Origin: Nostoc linckia FACHB-104
GTDB taxonomy: Bacteria; Cyanobacteriota; Cyanobacteriia; Cyanobacteriales; Nostocaceae
Reading direction: 5' to 3'
Assembly (NCBI RefSeq): GCF_014696615.1
Contig: NZ_JACJQJ010000019.1
Coordinates: 62,001-126,000, forward strand
Length of the DNA stretch: 64,000 nucleotides
Below, piece after piece: positions 28,440 to 38,002 of the stretch. The position numbers and the translations under genes are program-made. The notes beneath the pieces were generated by a model. The model was given only the letters and a program-made list of their open reading frames with translations, ran no database searches and was not told the DNA's origin. Positions within the stretch are counted from its first letter, which is position 1; every line of letters starts with the position of its first letter.

Positions 28440-31400
28440 CTAATTCTGCAAGCGCTTCAGCACATCATCTGTAATAGGATTCTTCCCAGCCTTGAGGTCT
28501 TTAACCCAGCTTTGCCGTTGTGCTTTCTTATCTTTATCGTCAGTCTGGGCGATATAGGCTTCAAAATCAGCAATTGCGCCTTGATAGTCGCCTGTTAACG
28601 CCCGCGCCAAGCCACGGCTATCACGAATATAGCCTTTAGGGGCAAGCTTCACGGCTTGGTTACAGGCAAACATCACATCTGCGGCTTGTTTGTGCAAACT
28701 GCCTTGCCAACATAAATGATTCCAAGAATTGGCAGAAATTTCGACTTTTGGGTCAAACTGTTGGGCTTTGGTGTAAGCTGCTAATGCTTCCTTAAACTTA
28801 TCTTCTGTGATAAGGTTTGCTGCTTCTTCAACTAATAAAGTAGCTGCTTTTGCCTTTGGTTTAAAGTCTAAACTGGGGTCTAGTTGCAACGCTTGCTGGA
28901 AATTAGCAACTGCACCGTCAAGATTGCCTGCTTGTACTAGGCTCTCACCTTTTTCCACTAAGGCTGAAGCATCTGCTAATTGTTTGGCTTTTGCCTGTGG
29001 GTCAAATTTTAAGCTGGGATTCCATTCTAATGCTTGGCGAAACTTGGCAACTGCAAGATTTATATATTCTTTTCGGGCTAATTCTTCACCTTCGGCAACT
29101 AATGCTGGTGCGGCTTCTTTTTTAATAGCTGGAGTTTGGCAGGCTTTGAGATCTTCCAGCACATCTGCATGAATAGCTAAGTAATTATTTAGCCAATTGC
29201 AACCACTGGCTAATAAATTATCTAAATCCAAATCCCATAAAATTACTGTGCTGTCAGAACTTGCTGTGGCAATGGTCTTGCCGTCGGGACTGAAATTCAC
29301 ACCCCTGACATCACCGCTATGCCCTTGGAGAGTTTTGAGTAGTTTGCCATTTGTGTCCCAGAGTTTGACTGTCCTGTCAGAACTTGCTGTGGCAATGGTC
29401 TTGCCGTCAGGACTGAAACTCAAACTATTGACATCACCGCTATGCCCCTGGAGAGTTTTGAGTAGTTTGCCATTTGTGTTCCAGAGTTTGACTGTGGTGT
29501 CTAAGCTGGCAGAGGCAATGGTCTTGCCGTCGGGACTGAAACTCACACCCCAGACATCACCGCTATGCCCCTGGAGAGTTTTGAGTAGTTTGCCATTTGT
29601 GTTCCAGAGTTTGACTGTGCTGTCAGAACTTGCTGTGGTAATAGTCTTGCCGTCAGGGCCGAAACTCACACCCCTGACATAACCGCTATGCCCCTGGAGA
29701 GTTTTGAGTAGTTTGCCATTTGTGTTCCAGAGTTTGGCTGTGGTATCAGAACTTGCTGTGGCAATAGTCTTGCCGTCGGGACTGAAACTCACACTATCGA
29801 CATAACCACTATGCCCTTGGAGAGTTTTGAGTAGTTTGCCATTTGTGTCCCAGAGTTTGGCTGTGGTATCAGAACTTGCTGTGGCAATGGTCTTGCCGTC
29901 AGGACTGAAACTCAAACTATTGACAGGAGCACTATGCCCTTGGAGAGTTTTGAGTAGTTTGCCATTTGTGTCCCAGAGTTTGGCTGTGGTATCAGAACTT
30001 GCTGTGGCAATGGTCTTGCCGTCGGGACTGAAACTCAAACTATTGACAGGAGCACTATGCCCTTGGAGAGTTTTGAGTAGTTTGCCATTTGTGTCCCAGA
30101 GTTTGACTGTGCTGTCAGAACTTGCTGTGGAAATGGTCTTGCCGTCAGGACTGAAACTTACACCCCAGACAGAACCGTTATGTCCCTGGAGAGTTTTGAG
30201 TGGTTTGCCATTTGTGTCCCAGAGTTTGACTGTGGTATCAGAACTTGCTGTGGCAATAGTCTTGCCGTCAGGACTGAAACTCACACTATTGACAGAAGCG
30301 CTATGCCTCTGGAGAGTTTTGAGTGGTTTGCCATTTGTGTCCCAGAGTTTGACTGTCCTGTCAGAACTTGCTGTGGCAATAGTCTTGCCGTCAGGACTGA
30401 AACTCACACTATTGACAGAACCGTTATGTCCCTGGAGAGTTTTGAGTAGTTTGCCATTTGTGTCCCAGAGTTTGACTGTCCTGTCAGAACTTGCTGTGGC
30501 AATAGTCTTGCTGTCGGGACTGAAACTTACACCCCAGACATCACTGCTATGCCCTTGGAGAGTTTTGAGTAGTTTGCCATTTGTGTCCCAGAGCTTGAGT
30601 GTCCTGTCAGAACTGGCAGAGGCAATAGTCTTGCCGTCGGGACTGAAACTCACAACCCTGACATCACTGCTATGCCCTTGGAGAGTTTTGAGTGGTTTGC
30701 CATTTGTGTCCCAGAGTTTGACTGTCCTGTCAGAACTTGCTGTGGAAATGGTCTTGCCGTCGGGACTGAAACTCACACCCCAGACAGAACCGCTATGTCC
30801 CTGGAGAGTTTTGAGTGGTTTGCCAGAGATGTCCCAGAGTTTGACTGTTCTGTCATCACTGGCAGAGGCAATAGTCTTGCCGTCGGGACTGAAACTCACA
30901 CCCCTGACGTAATCGCTATGCCCTTCTAAAGTATTACGTTCTCTGAATTTATTTTCATCTAGTTGTAAGTATACTGCCTGGCGTAATGTAGCAATTGTCT
31001 GCATTCGGGTGCTTGAAGTTGCTAATTCTGCATTTTTGAGGTTTCCTCCTGCCTTTAAGCCTTCTATCAGGGAATCAAAGTTCAACTCAGAGAGAAAAAG
31101 TGCTTCGCTGGAATTAGTAATGGCGTTGATTTCACTAACATCTGCTTGTTTTTTTTGCTCTTCTGCCCTACGTGCTGCATCCCAGGCGGTAACTGCTAAC
31201 CCAGCCAATACCAATCCGGCGGCAACTGAACCCATCAAGGCGCGTTTGAGAAAGCTATTAAGTTTGGCTTCGCTAATTTTTCTTTGTTTTCTTTCCTCTT
31301 CCAGTTCTGCCATCACCTGCTTTAACTTCGGTTCCTGTTGCTGGCGGATAAAGGCGGCTAAATAATCATGCACCAGTTGATAACGGTCTGCTGGTTTTTC

Positions 31401-34400
31401 TGGTAATAAAACAACCAAGCCAGATTTAACAAAAATCTCTAATATTAAATTTAATCGACTGGCGTTTAAAACTTGATGGTTTGATCCCCCCGCCTGGGTT
31501 GACCCCCTTAATAAGGGGGTAGAAGGAAGAATTTTGTCCTGCTTATTAAAAAAGCTAAAAGCAGCCATATAGCCCCCCTTTTCAAGGGGGGTTGGGGGGA
31601 TCTCCGCCGCCTGAACCTCACTAAACGAGAAATATTGCAGCAAATCCCTTTCTATTTCAGCGCGAGTCTTCAGGGGGCGAGTTCCTTTGTCATCAGTCAG
31701 CAAATACAGCAACAATTCCGCCGCTTGTTGATTCTCTGCACCGCAGTCATCAACCACCTCAGCTAAATAGCGCTTCACCAATTCTTCTTTAGCGTTACCC
31801 CCTAATTCTTGATACTTCGCCAAAGTTGTAATATTCTCGGTTTGCAGTTGCGCCCCCACCACCTGCAACTCAATTGGGCGCACTTCTCCCAGTTCCCCGG
31901 CTAAGTCTTGAACTAGTTGGTCACTTAACCCAGGTTCTAAATAAAAGCTCGTATTCTGGGTTAAGCGCTGAATAATTGATTTCGTATCATCGGGCGAAAA
32001 ATTCCCCAACTCATAAAGCACATTATTGCTGAGAATATCATTGCCAATAATCTTCAGACTCCCAAGGCGGTTGCATTCCAGCAAATAATGCAAGTAATCT
32101 ATCCGCAGTGACAAGATAACTTTGACAGAGAGGATGTTAAGACATTCTCCTAGGAACTCAAAAAACTGCCGTCTTTGTTTTGGTTCTGGGTAAACGAAGA
32201 AAAATTCTTCAAATTGGTCGAAAATTATTACAGTTCGCAGGTTGCGTTGTGCATTTTCCCGCAGTTTGGTGATTAGGGCGAGAGATGAGGGGCAGGGGGC
32301 AGGGGGAAAGGGGCAGGGGGCAGGGAGCAGGGGGACAAGGGGAGGTTCCGAGGTTGGATTGTTAGGTTTGGAAGTTAGATTGTCGGGTGACAAGGTGGAA
32401 TTGTCGTCTTTGGAACTCGAACTGTCGAGTAAAAAGCTTGAATTGTCGCCTTCAGAACTCGAACTGTCGAGTAAAAAGCTTGAATTGTCGCCTTCAGAAC
32501 TCGGACTGTCGTGTTCAGAACTCGAACTGTCGAGTAAAAAGCTTGAATTGTCACCTTCAGAACTCGAACTGTCGGGTAAAAAGCTCGAATTGTCTTGTTT
32601 TAAACTAGAACTGTCTTGCTCTAAACTCAAACGGTCTTGTTCCAAACTAAAATCATCAAGTAACAAGCTAGAATTGTCACCTCTTAATTCCCCCTGCCCC
32701 CTGCCCCCTGCCCCCTGCTCTCTACTCCCTTCCCCCTGCTCCTCACCCAGCAACACCCGCGCCAACTCTTCCAGCCAATTGGTATACACGCGGATGGCGA
32801 CAACCAAATTATCTTGCACACCAATGGCTTTCTGTTTCAAAGCTGGGATGAGTCCCGCATTCACTAAGGAACTTTTACCAACACCCGATTGCCCATGAAT
32901 AACGATTAATTTATAATCTGGGCGACCGATGCGTTCTATTACCCGTTCTACATCCAATTGGCGACCAGATGCGGCAATTTCTGGGGCAATATTATCTTGA
33001 TTATTTGCTGGTACTGCTGTTAAAACTTGGGTATCTAATTGTTTTGTGGCTTGTAATCTACCTGCACCAACAAACGCCCGCAAACCAAATTGCTGCTCGA
33101 TAGAACGCGCTTCTTGCTTGGCATTAAATGCTTCGAGATATTGCTTTTGTTGAAAGTATAGCTGTTGTAATTTCTCCAGAATTCTCAGATAAAGCTGGGG
33201 GTCGTTGTCTGTAATTCCTAATTTTCTAGCTGCTGCTAAATTATTAATTGCTGTTGGGGTTTCGTCTAAATTCTGTTGTGCTTGCGCGAGGATTAATAAT
33301 AATTCTTGCCGATGAGTAGTGAGATTGACTCGCGATACTTCTTGTGCATCAGGCTGATTTTCTGTGGCTAAATATGTTAAAGCTTTTTGTGCTAATTCTT
33401 TTGCCTGTTGCCAGTCCTTCTCTGCTAATGCAATTTCAGCTAAAAAGCCATTATCTTGAGATACTTTAATACTATTGTTATTCGCTTCGTGAATAATTAA
33501 AGCCTGTGTCGCTAAGGTTTTGAGTTGCTGCCAATCTTGAAAACAACGGAGAACAATACCAAATTTATCCAGAGAGTTGGCGATTAAATCAGGGCGTTGA
33601 GCAGTCTCAAATGCGGCAATACTTTGTTGAAGATAATTTTTAATCGTCTCCCGATATACAACTTGCTCCCCAGTAGGTGCGGCTATACTATCAAATGCTG
33701 TATCTCCTGCCTCATGATTTGTAGCTGTTGCGTAAAAGCTTTGTTCTGACTGCTCCTGATTGCTAGATTGCGGGAGATTTCTTTCAGTTTCTCTATATTT
33801 TTCGTAATAACAAATAGTAATTTGTGTAAGGATCTTGCCTTGACGCTCAAAGTTATTATTAGTCTGCCAATAATCTAAGCTTTGGTTGTAATAACTAATT
33901 GCACCATCTAAATTTTTATTGATATATGCAACTAAACCCAATAAAAAATCACAGTTAGCTTTTAACTCAGGTGCTAAATCTTGTCCTTGGTTTTGTAGGG
34001 CTTGGCAAGCAGATTTAATTTCTGTAATAATTTCTAAATTAATATCTAAAATATCATCGAATAATTGTGCTGCTGTATTGACAATAAAGTTATTTATTTC
34101 ATCAATGGTAATATCAAAGTTTTTCGTGGTTGCCCAACTTTCTAAATCTGGCGCTATTTGCATCAGCTGCTTGTGAATTTCATCGTTCACCCACAAAACT
34201 ATGGGGAAGGAGAAACTTTTGCGAAATTCTTCCCGCACCTGATTAGCTGAAGTCAACATTTGGGGTAAATCTTGCAACTTTTCTAACCCCAATATCATTA
34301 AAGCCTGGACATTATCGCCCAATTGCTCACGAATGGCGGTGTACAATGTCCTTTGCGATGGTTTGAGAGTTAAAACGCTAATCTGAACAGCAGAGATTTC

Positions 34401-34532
34401 CTGTAACCTGGCAATTAAGCGATCGCGCTGTTGAAGATAATTACACCTTGCCAAAATTAACTTAAACTGCCCTACAGAAGCTTGGATAGCCCAAGCTAGT
34501 TGTTCTAGAGAGCGAGCGTTGTTAGTCATCAT
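28440..34532 (-). CDS. STAND-family P-loop NTPase with 14 WD40 repeats and TPR regions
   Basis: This is 2030 residues. The N-terminal 150 residues have an ALMILGLEKLQDLPQML region like a degenerate ATPase. TPR-like helices follow to about 500. The NTPase domain has Walker A IHGQSGVGKSSLVNAGL near 544 and Walker B TVIIFDQFEEFF near 765. A membrane helix is likely at about 1095-1115 (ALMGSVAAGLVLAGLAVTAW), followed by a coiled coil. Fourteen nearly identical 41-residue WD40 repeats (about 1190-1767) would make two seven-bladed propellers. TPRs close the C-terminus. STAND proteins are switch-like sensors, some of them antiphage. The NTPase carries two in-frame repeat-derived insertions, at about 594-750 and 973-1016. 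Downstream genes in the array are co-directional. The ligand and output are unknown. Confidence 0.9.
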   Translation of the reverse strand: MMTNNARSLEQLAWAIQASVGQFKLILARCNYLQQRDRLIARLQEISAVQISVLTLKPSQRTLYTAIREQLGDNVQALMILGLEKLQDLPQMLTSANQVREEFRKSFSFPIVLWVNDEIHKQLMQIAPDLESWATTKNFDITIDEINNFIVNTAAQLFDDILDINLEIITEIKSACQALQNQGQDLAPELKANCDFLLGLVAYINKNLDGAISYYNQSLDYWQTNNNFERQGKILTQITICYYEKYRETERNLPQSSNQEQSEQSFYATATNHEAGDTAFDSIAAPTGEQVVYRETIKNYLQQSIAAFETAQRPDLIANSLDKFGIVLRCFQDWQQLKTLATQALIIHEANNNSIKVSQDNGFLAEIALAEKDWQQAKELAQKALTYLATENQPDAQEVSRVNLTTHRQELLLILAQAQQNLDETPTAINNLAAARKLGITDNDPQLYLRILEKLQQLYFQQKQYLEAFNAKQEARSIEQQFGLRAFVGAGRLQATKQLDTQVLTAVPANNQDNIAPEIAASGRQLDVERVIERIGRPDYKLIVIHGQSGVGKSSLVNAGLIPALKQKAIGVQDNLVVAIRVYTNWLEELARVLLGEEQGEGSREQGAGGRGQGELRGDNSSLLLDDFSLEQDRLSLEQDSSSLKQDNSSFLPDSSSSEGDNSSFLLDSSSSEHDSPSSEGDNSSFLLDSSSSEGDNSSFLLDSSSSKDDNSTLSPDNLTSKPNNPTSEPPLVPLLPAPCPFPPAPCPSSLALITKLRENAQRNLRTVIIFDQFEEFFFVYPEPKQRRQFFEFLGECLNILSVKVILSLRIDYLHYLLECNRLGSLKIIGNDILSNNVLYELGNFSPDDTKSIIQRLTQNTSFYLEPGLSDQLVQDLAGELGEVRPIELQVVGAQLQTENITTLAKYQELGGNAKEELVKRYLAEVVDDCGAENQQAAELLLYLLTDDKGTRPLKTRAEIERDLLQYFSFSEVQAAEIPPTPLEKGGYMAAFSFFNKQDKILPSTPLLRGSTQAGGSNHQVLNASRLNLILEIFVKSGLVVLLPEKPADRYQLVHDYLAAFIRQQQEPKLKQVMAELEEERKQRKISEAKLNSFLKRALMGSVAAGLVLAGLAVTAWDAARRAEEQKKQADVSEINAITNSSEALFLSELNFDSLIEGLKAGGNLKNAELATSSTRMQTIATLRQAVYLQLDENKFRERNTLEGHSDYVRGVSFSPDGKTIASASDDRTVKLWDISGKPLKTLQGHSGSVWGVSFSPDGKTISTASSDRTVKLWDTNGKPLKTLQGHSSDVRVVSFSPDGKTIASASSDRTLKLWDTNGKLLKTLQGHSSDVWGVSFSPDSKTIATASSDRTVKLWDTNGKLLKTLQGHNGSVNSVSFSPDGKTIATASSDRTVKLWDTNGKPLKTLQRHSASVNSVSFSPDGKTIATASSDTTVKLWDTNGKPLKTLQGHNGSVWGVSFSPDGKTISTASSDSTVKLWDTNGKLLKTLQGHSAPVNSLSFSPDGKTIATASSDTTAKLWDTNGKLLKTLQGHSAPVNSLSFSPDGKTIATASSDTTAKLWDTNGKLLKTLQGHSGYVDSVSFSPDGKTIATASSDTTAKLWNTNGKLLKTLQGHSGYVRGVSFGPDGKTITTASSDSTVKLWNTNGKLLKTLQGHSGDVWGVSFSPDGKTIASASLDTTVKLWNTNGKLLKTLQGHSGDVNSLSFSPDGKTIATASSDRTVKLWDTNGKLLKTLQGHSGDVRGVNFSPDGKTIATASSDSTVILWDLDLDNLLASGCNWLNNYLAIHADVLEDLKACQTPAIKKEAAPALVAEGEELARKEYINLAVAKFRQALEWNPSLKFDPQAKAKQLADASALVEKGESLVQAGNLDGAVANFQQALQLDPSLDFKPKAKAATLLVEEAANLITEDKFKEALAAYTKAQQFDPKVEISANSWNHLCWQGSLHKQAADVMFACNQAVKLAPKGYIRDSRGLARALTGDYQGAIADFEAYIAQTDDKDKKAQRQSWVKDLKAGKNPITDDVLKRLQN
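29235..30925. repeat. Fourteen 123-bp WD40-coding repeats with near-identical DNA
   Basis: The units are exactly 123 bases (41 codons) each, and the DNA, not only the protein, is nearly identical from unit to unit (GAGAGTTTTGAGTAGTTTGC recurs almost unchanged). Variation is concentrated at the HSxxV and SSDxT positions. This indicates recent duplication or ongoing gene conversion. Such a tract should change copy number readily. Confidence 0.9.
31484..31612. repeat. In-frame GGGGG-rich inverted repeat inside the STAND gene
   Basis: The tract from GATCCCCCC to GGGGGGATC contains an outer GATCCCCC/GGGGGATC pair. It also has internal CCCCTTAATAAGGGGG and CCCCCCTTTTCAAGGGGGG hairpins. It is read as IPPTPLEKGG and PSTPLLRGST, the typical translation of a dispersed cyanobacterial intergenic repeat. 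It adds about 43 residues in the helical region after the NTPase without shifting the frame. Confidence 0.7.
32291..32745. repeat. 21-bp-unit coding array flanked by inverted G-rich/C-rich repeats inside the STAND NTPase
   Basis: Sixteen 21-base units run from 32344 to 32679 with the pattern AGTAAAAAGCTTGAATTGTC plus one base, alternating with CCTTCAGAACTCGAACTGTC plus one base. On the coding strand they give seven-residue repeats such as DNSSFLL and DSSSSEG. The array is bracketed by GGGGCAGGGGGCAGG on the left (32291-32342) and CCCCCTGCCCCCTGCC on the right (32693-32745), which are inverted copies. The whole block inserts about 150 residues between Walker A and Walker B. Confidence 0.85.
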
Positions 34533-34580
34533 ATTAAAAAGGCAGGGGGGCAGGGGGCAGGGAGCAGGGGGAAATAAAAA

Positions 34581-34967
34581 TTAGCGTTTTATGAGCCAGG
34601 GTGATGGATTGTTGATGATGGTGACTAGAATGCCTAAAACTCGGTTGTAATCTGCATAAAGTTCTCTACCTATCTCAACATCTAAATAATTACATTTAAC
34701 AGCAAATTTAAGCCAAGTCTGAGTTTCTGCGGCTTCAGCTTCCGAATCATTCAATTTGGCAATAAAAGCAGCCTCATAGCGCCTTTTTCTCCATGCCTCG
34801 GCTAAATTAGCACACACAGAGCGAGATGAACGACGAATTTGGTCAGTCAAAGAATATCTTTCCTCTATAGGAAACTTCTTCGTTATTTCAAAAATTCTCA
34901 TAGCTACATCAAATGCCATTTTGTAGACTTCTAAATCTTCATGACTTTTAATAGGTTCTTTTTCCAT
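34581..34967 (-). CDS. Four-helix-bundle protein of the 23S rRNA intervening-sequence (S23/IVP) family
   Basis: This 128-residue protein contains EDLEVYKMAFDVAMRIFEIT, EERYSLTDQIRRSSRSVCAN and the conserved NLAEAWRKRRYEAAFIAKL. These define the small four-helix bundle first described from 23S rRNA intervening sequences and now found widely next to unrelated genes. No catalytic residues are known; the family forms pentamers and may bind nucleic acid. It lies between the STAND gene and the P-loop ATPase in the same direction, with GGGGCAG/CCCCTGC repeats in both gaps. A shared function is possible, but hitch-hiking with repeats is equally likely. Confidence 0.85.
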   Translation of the reverse strand: MEKEPIKSHEDLEVYKMAFDVAMRIFEITKKFPIEERYSLTDQIRRSSRSVCANLAEAWRKRRYEAAFIAKLNDSEAEAAETQTWLKFAVKCNYLDVEIGRELYADYNRVLGILVTIINNPSPWLIKR

Positions 34968-34994
34968 TCTCTATTCCTGTATTCCATCCTCTAT

Positions 34995-35031
34995 TCCTGC
35001 CCCCTGCCCCCTGCCCCCTGCCCCCTGCCTC
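34995..35031. repeat. CCCCCTG heptamer tract
   Basis: Four to five CCCCCTG units lie directly between the P-loop ATPase stop and the four-helix-bundle gene. The inverse GGGGGCAG tract lies after that gene at 34542-34572, so the small gene is bracketed by inverted copies of the repeat. Confidence 0.8.
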
Positions 35032-36390
35032 TTAATCAGAAGTCTCTAATTCCCTAGCTTCAATCAAAATGGGGTTGACATCAAACCAAGACTCGCCGCG
35101 ATCGCGATATTCAAAGACAAAGCGACTGCGAATTAGTTTTTGATATCCTTGGTCGTCGCTGACTTTCTTTCTTTGCTTGACGTGACGTAATAATTGCCAT
35201 TCTTCATCAGAAATTGGCATGGTCATTTCGTTACGCCGGGAACGAATTACTTGTTCTAAGGTGTCGCGGGATAGGGGAAGGGTCATTTCTTCCATAATCC
35301 AGGTGTTTAGCAACCGCAACAAGTCGCGCACATGACCACCACTCATGTAACATAAGCGGTCTAAGGTGCTAGCACTGTCAAAGATTTCTTTAATATTATT
35401 GAGGCGTTCTGCTGCTGGTACGTCAGGAAAGGCTCTAGCTAAGATCATCTGCTGTAAGAGTGTCATTCCCTGTTCGTGGACTTGACCATCAGGCCACTGT
35501 ACCGGAACCATCGGCAAAACTTTTGGGTCTTCGGGGAATCGCTGGGTTAAGGTGCCATAATCATTGGAAAATTTCAGCGATAGGGGCATGGTATAAACTA
35601 AATGACAATTTAGCTTGGTCATAAACTCCCCTTGATCCACAAACAGATATTCTTGTTGCGGACGACCCCAAGATTTGACGCGGTTATCGATGCGGTCGAG
35701 GTTATCGACAATTACCACTAAACCTTTTTTACCTTGCTGCTTGAGTTTAGCGATCGCAGGTTCTAAGAGTTCGCGGTTAATGGCTTCGAGTAATTGGGTT
35801 TTCTGCGGCCCTAAATATTGATTGAGTTTTTCCCGCAGGTTGGGGTCATTCCTGGTTTTGGTGGTAATTTCGCCAATTCCAAAAGCTAAGGAAACTTTCT
35901 CTTTTTCCGCCGAGTAACCGACATCGCCAAGATTGGGAACTTTCAGCTTAACTCCCGTCACCTCGGAGTTTAAGACCTTCCACGCACCTTGTAGCAATTC
36001 ATTAAGTTTGCTGGTTTCCGCCAGTGTAATTTTATCCAGACTTTGACTGACACGGCGAGCGATCGCTAACAATACATCAGCAATATCGACATCGGTCATT
36101 TCCAAGTCTTCGCTAGACTCAAAATACACCACATGAAAGCCTTGCTTCTCTAGTTCCGCCTGTAACCTTAATAACTCTGTTGATTTACCACAACCAATAT
36201 GTCCGGTAAATAAAGTACAGGTCGGTTCATTCGGCTTAAAAAATGTAATCTTCTGTTGCAGTCGGTTAATAATATCACCACCCCGCACTTCAGAAAAGTC
36301 TATATAATACTTGGCATCAACTGCATTATTGATAAACAAAGTGCGGCTGGGGTCGGTAGCTTGAAAGAAACTTAGTAAATCTATGGCCAT
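35032..36390 (-). CDS. AAA-type P-loop ATPase, likely partner of the STAND gene
   Basis: This 452-residue protein has Walker A LFTGHIGCGKSTELLRL near residue 62, Walker B KGLVVIVDNLDRID near 220, and a C-terminal helical region (CYMSGGHVRDLLRLLNTW) like the lid of MCM/ORC-type AAA proteins. A winged-helix-like end (LIRSRFVFEYRDRGESWFDV) follows. There is no transmembrane segment. The order ATPase, four-helix bundle, giant STAND protein on one strand suggests a regulatory or defence unit in which this ATPase is an accessory motor. That is inference from neighbourhood only. It diverges from leuC across about 200 bp. Confidence 0.82.
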   Translation of the reverse strand: MAIDLLSFFQATDPSRTLFINNAVDAKYYIDFSEVRGGDIINRLQQKITFFKPNEPTCTLFTGHIGCGKSTELLRLQAELEKQGFHVVYFESSEDLEMTDVDIADVLLAIARRVSQSLDKITLAETSKLNELLQGAWKVLNSEVTGVKLKVPNLGDVGYSAEKEKVSLAFGIGEITTKTRNDPNLREKLNQYLGPQKTQLLEAINRELLEPAIAKLKQQGKKGLVVIVDNLDRIDNRVKSWGRPQQEYLFVDQGEFMTKLNCHLVYTMPLSLKFSNDYGTLTQRFPEDPKVLPMVPVQWPDGQVHEQGMTLLQQMILARAFPDVPAAERLNNIKEIFDSASTLDRLCYMSGGHVRDLLRLLNTWIMEEMTLPLSRDTLEQVIRSRRNEMTMPISDEEWQLLRHVKQRKKVSDDQGYQKLIRSRFVFEYRDRGESWFDVNPILIEARELETSD

Positions 36391-36594
36391 AAAACTAGTA
36401 TTCTTTTTATCTTGTTATGTGCCAGATATCCTTGTTAGCAAGAATACAGTTATTTACAGCACTTTAAGCTGATATTTCGGAGATTTTTAGTTTCGCTGTA
36501 AAGATTGCTTAAAGAAAGTCAAGCAAGTTACATAGCAAAAGCCCGACAATTTTTTGATACGATAAAAATTCTGACTCGTGAACTAACAATTTAT

Positions 36595-37998
36595 ATGAGT
36601 AAAGGTACCCTGTTCGATAAAGTTTGGGACTTACACACTGTTGGGACGCTACCTTCTGGGCTAACGCAACTATTTATCGGGCTTCACCTTATCCATGAAG
36701 TCACCAGTCCCCAGGCCTTTGCAATGTTACGGGAACGAGGTTTAAAAGTATTATTTAGCGATCGCACTGTTGCGACAGTCGATCATATAGTACCTACTGA
36801 TAATCAAGCTCGTCCCTTTGTCGATACAATGGCAGAGGAAATGATTAAGGCACTAGAGCAAAATTGTCAAGAAAATAACATTAGATTCTACAATATTGGT
36901 TCTGGCAGTCAAGGTATTGTCCATGTCATCGCCCCAGAACAAGGACTAACACAGCCAGGAATGACCATCGCTTGCGGCGATAGCCATACATCCAGTCATG
37001 GTGCGTTTGGTGCGATCGCATTTGGTATTGGTACTAGCCAAGTACGTGATGTTTTGGCTTCCCAAACCCTCGCCCTCTCAAAATTAAAAGTCCGCAAAAT
37101 CGAAGTTAACGGTACTCTCAACCCCGGTGTTTACGCCAAAGATGTAATTTTGCACATCATCCGCACCCTCGGCGTAAAAGGTGGTGTCGGTTACGCCTAC
37201 GAATACGCAGGTACAACCTTTGAGCAAATGAACATGGAAGAGAGGATGACCGTCTGCAATATGGCGATCGAAGGCGGGGCCCGTTGCGGTTACGTCAACC
37301 CCGACCAAGTCACCTACGATTACCTCAAAGGTAGAGACTTCGCGCCCAAAGGTGCTGATTGGGACAAAGCCGTTGCTTGGTGGGAATCCATCAAAAGTGA
37401 TGCTGATGCCGAATACGACGATGTTGTAGTCTTCAACGCCGCCGATATTCCCCCCACAGTTACCTGGGGAATTACCCCCGGTCAAGGTATCGGCGTTAAC
37501 CAACTCATCCCCAAACCAGAAGAACTACTGGAAGAAGACAGATTTATTGCCGAAGAAGCTTACAGCTACATGGATTTATTTCCCGGTCAACCTATCAAAG
37601 GCACTAAAGTAGATGTCTGCTTTATTGGTAGTTGCACCAACGGCAGAATCAGCGACTTACGAGAAGCCGCAAAAATTGCCCAAGGTCGCCATGTAGCAGA
37701 GGGAGTAAAAGCTTTTGTCGTCCCAGGTTCCGAAAGAGTCAAAAAAGAGGCCGAAGCCGAAGGATTAGACAAAATTTTCGAGGAAGCCGGATTTGAATGG
37801 CGCGAACCAGGCTGTTCTATGTGCCTAGCCATGAACCCAGACAAACTACTGGGAAGACAAATCAGCGCCTCCTCCTCCAACCGCAACTTTAAAGGTAGAC
37901 AAGGTTCCGCCTCCGGTCGCACATTACTCATGAGTCCCGCAATGGTGGCGACTGCGGCAATTAAAGGCGAAGTCGCTGACGTGCGCGAGTTGCTGTAA
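36595..37998 (+). CDS. leuC: 3-isopropylmalate dehydratase large subunit
   Basis: This is 467 residues from [16 protein letters not shown]; the open frame begins 30 codons earlier, but the family starts here. The [4Fe-4S] ligands are in [14 protein letters not shown] near residue 348 and [10 protein letters not shown] near 408. [16 protein letters not shown] is the aconitase-family signature. With LeuD it isomerises 2- to 3-isopropylmalate in leucine synthesis. leuD follows in the same direction after 211 bp of repeats, an unusually long gap for this pair. Confidence 0.96.
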   Translation: MSKGTLFDKVWDLHTVGTLPSGLTQLFIGLHLIHEVTSPQAFAMLRERGLKVLFSDRTVATVDHIVPTDNQARPFVDTMAEEMIKALEQNCQENNIRFYNIGSGSQGIVHVIAPEQGLTQPGMTIACGDSHTSSHGAFGAIAFGIGTSQVRDVLASQTLALSKLKVRKIEVNGTLNPGVYAKDVILHIIRTLGVKGGVGYAYEYAGTTFEQMNMEERMTVCNMAIEGGARCGYVNPDQVTYDYLKGRDFAPKGADWDKAVAWWESIKSDADAEYDDVVVFNAADIPPTVTWGITPGQGIGVNQLIPKPEELLEEDRFIAEEAYSYMDLFPGQPIKGTKVDVCFIGSCTNGRISDLREAAKIAQGRHVAEGVKAFVVPGSERVKKEAEAEGLDKIFEEAGFEWREPGCSMCLAMNPDKLLGRQISASSSNRNFKGRQGSASGRTLLMSPAMVATAAIKGEVADVRELL

Positions 37999-38002
37999 CT
38001 TA

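Noticed and set aside
29197-30912. Long plus-strand frames opposite the WD40 repeats
   Set aside because: These are mirror frames of a near-identical repeat array; the minus-strand frame encodes recognisable WD40 blades.
32242-32898. Plus-strand frame of 218 codons opposite the STAND gene
   Set aside because: It is the antisense reading of the 21-bp array and G-rich repeats, with no domain.
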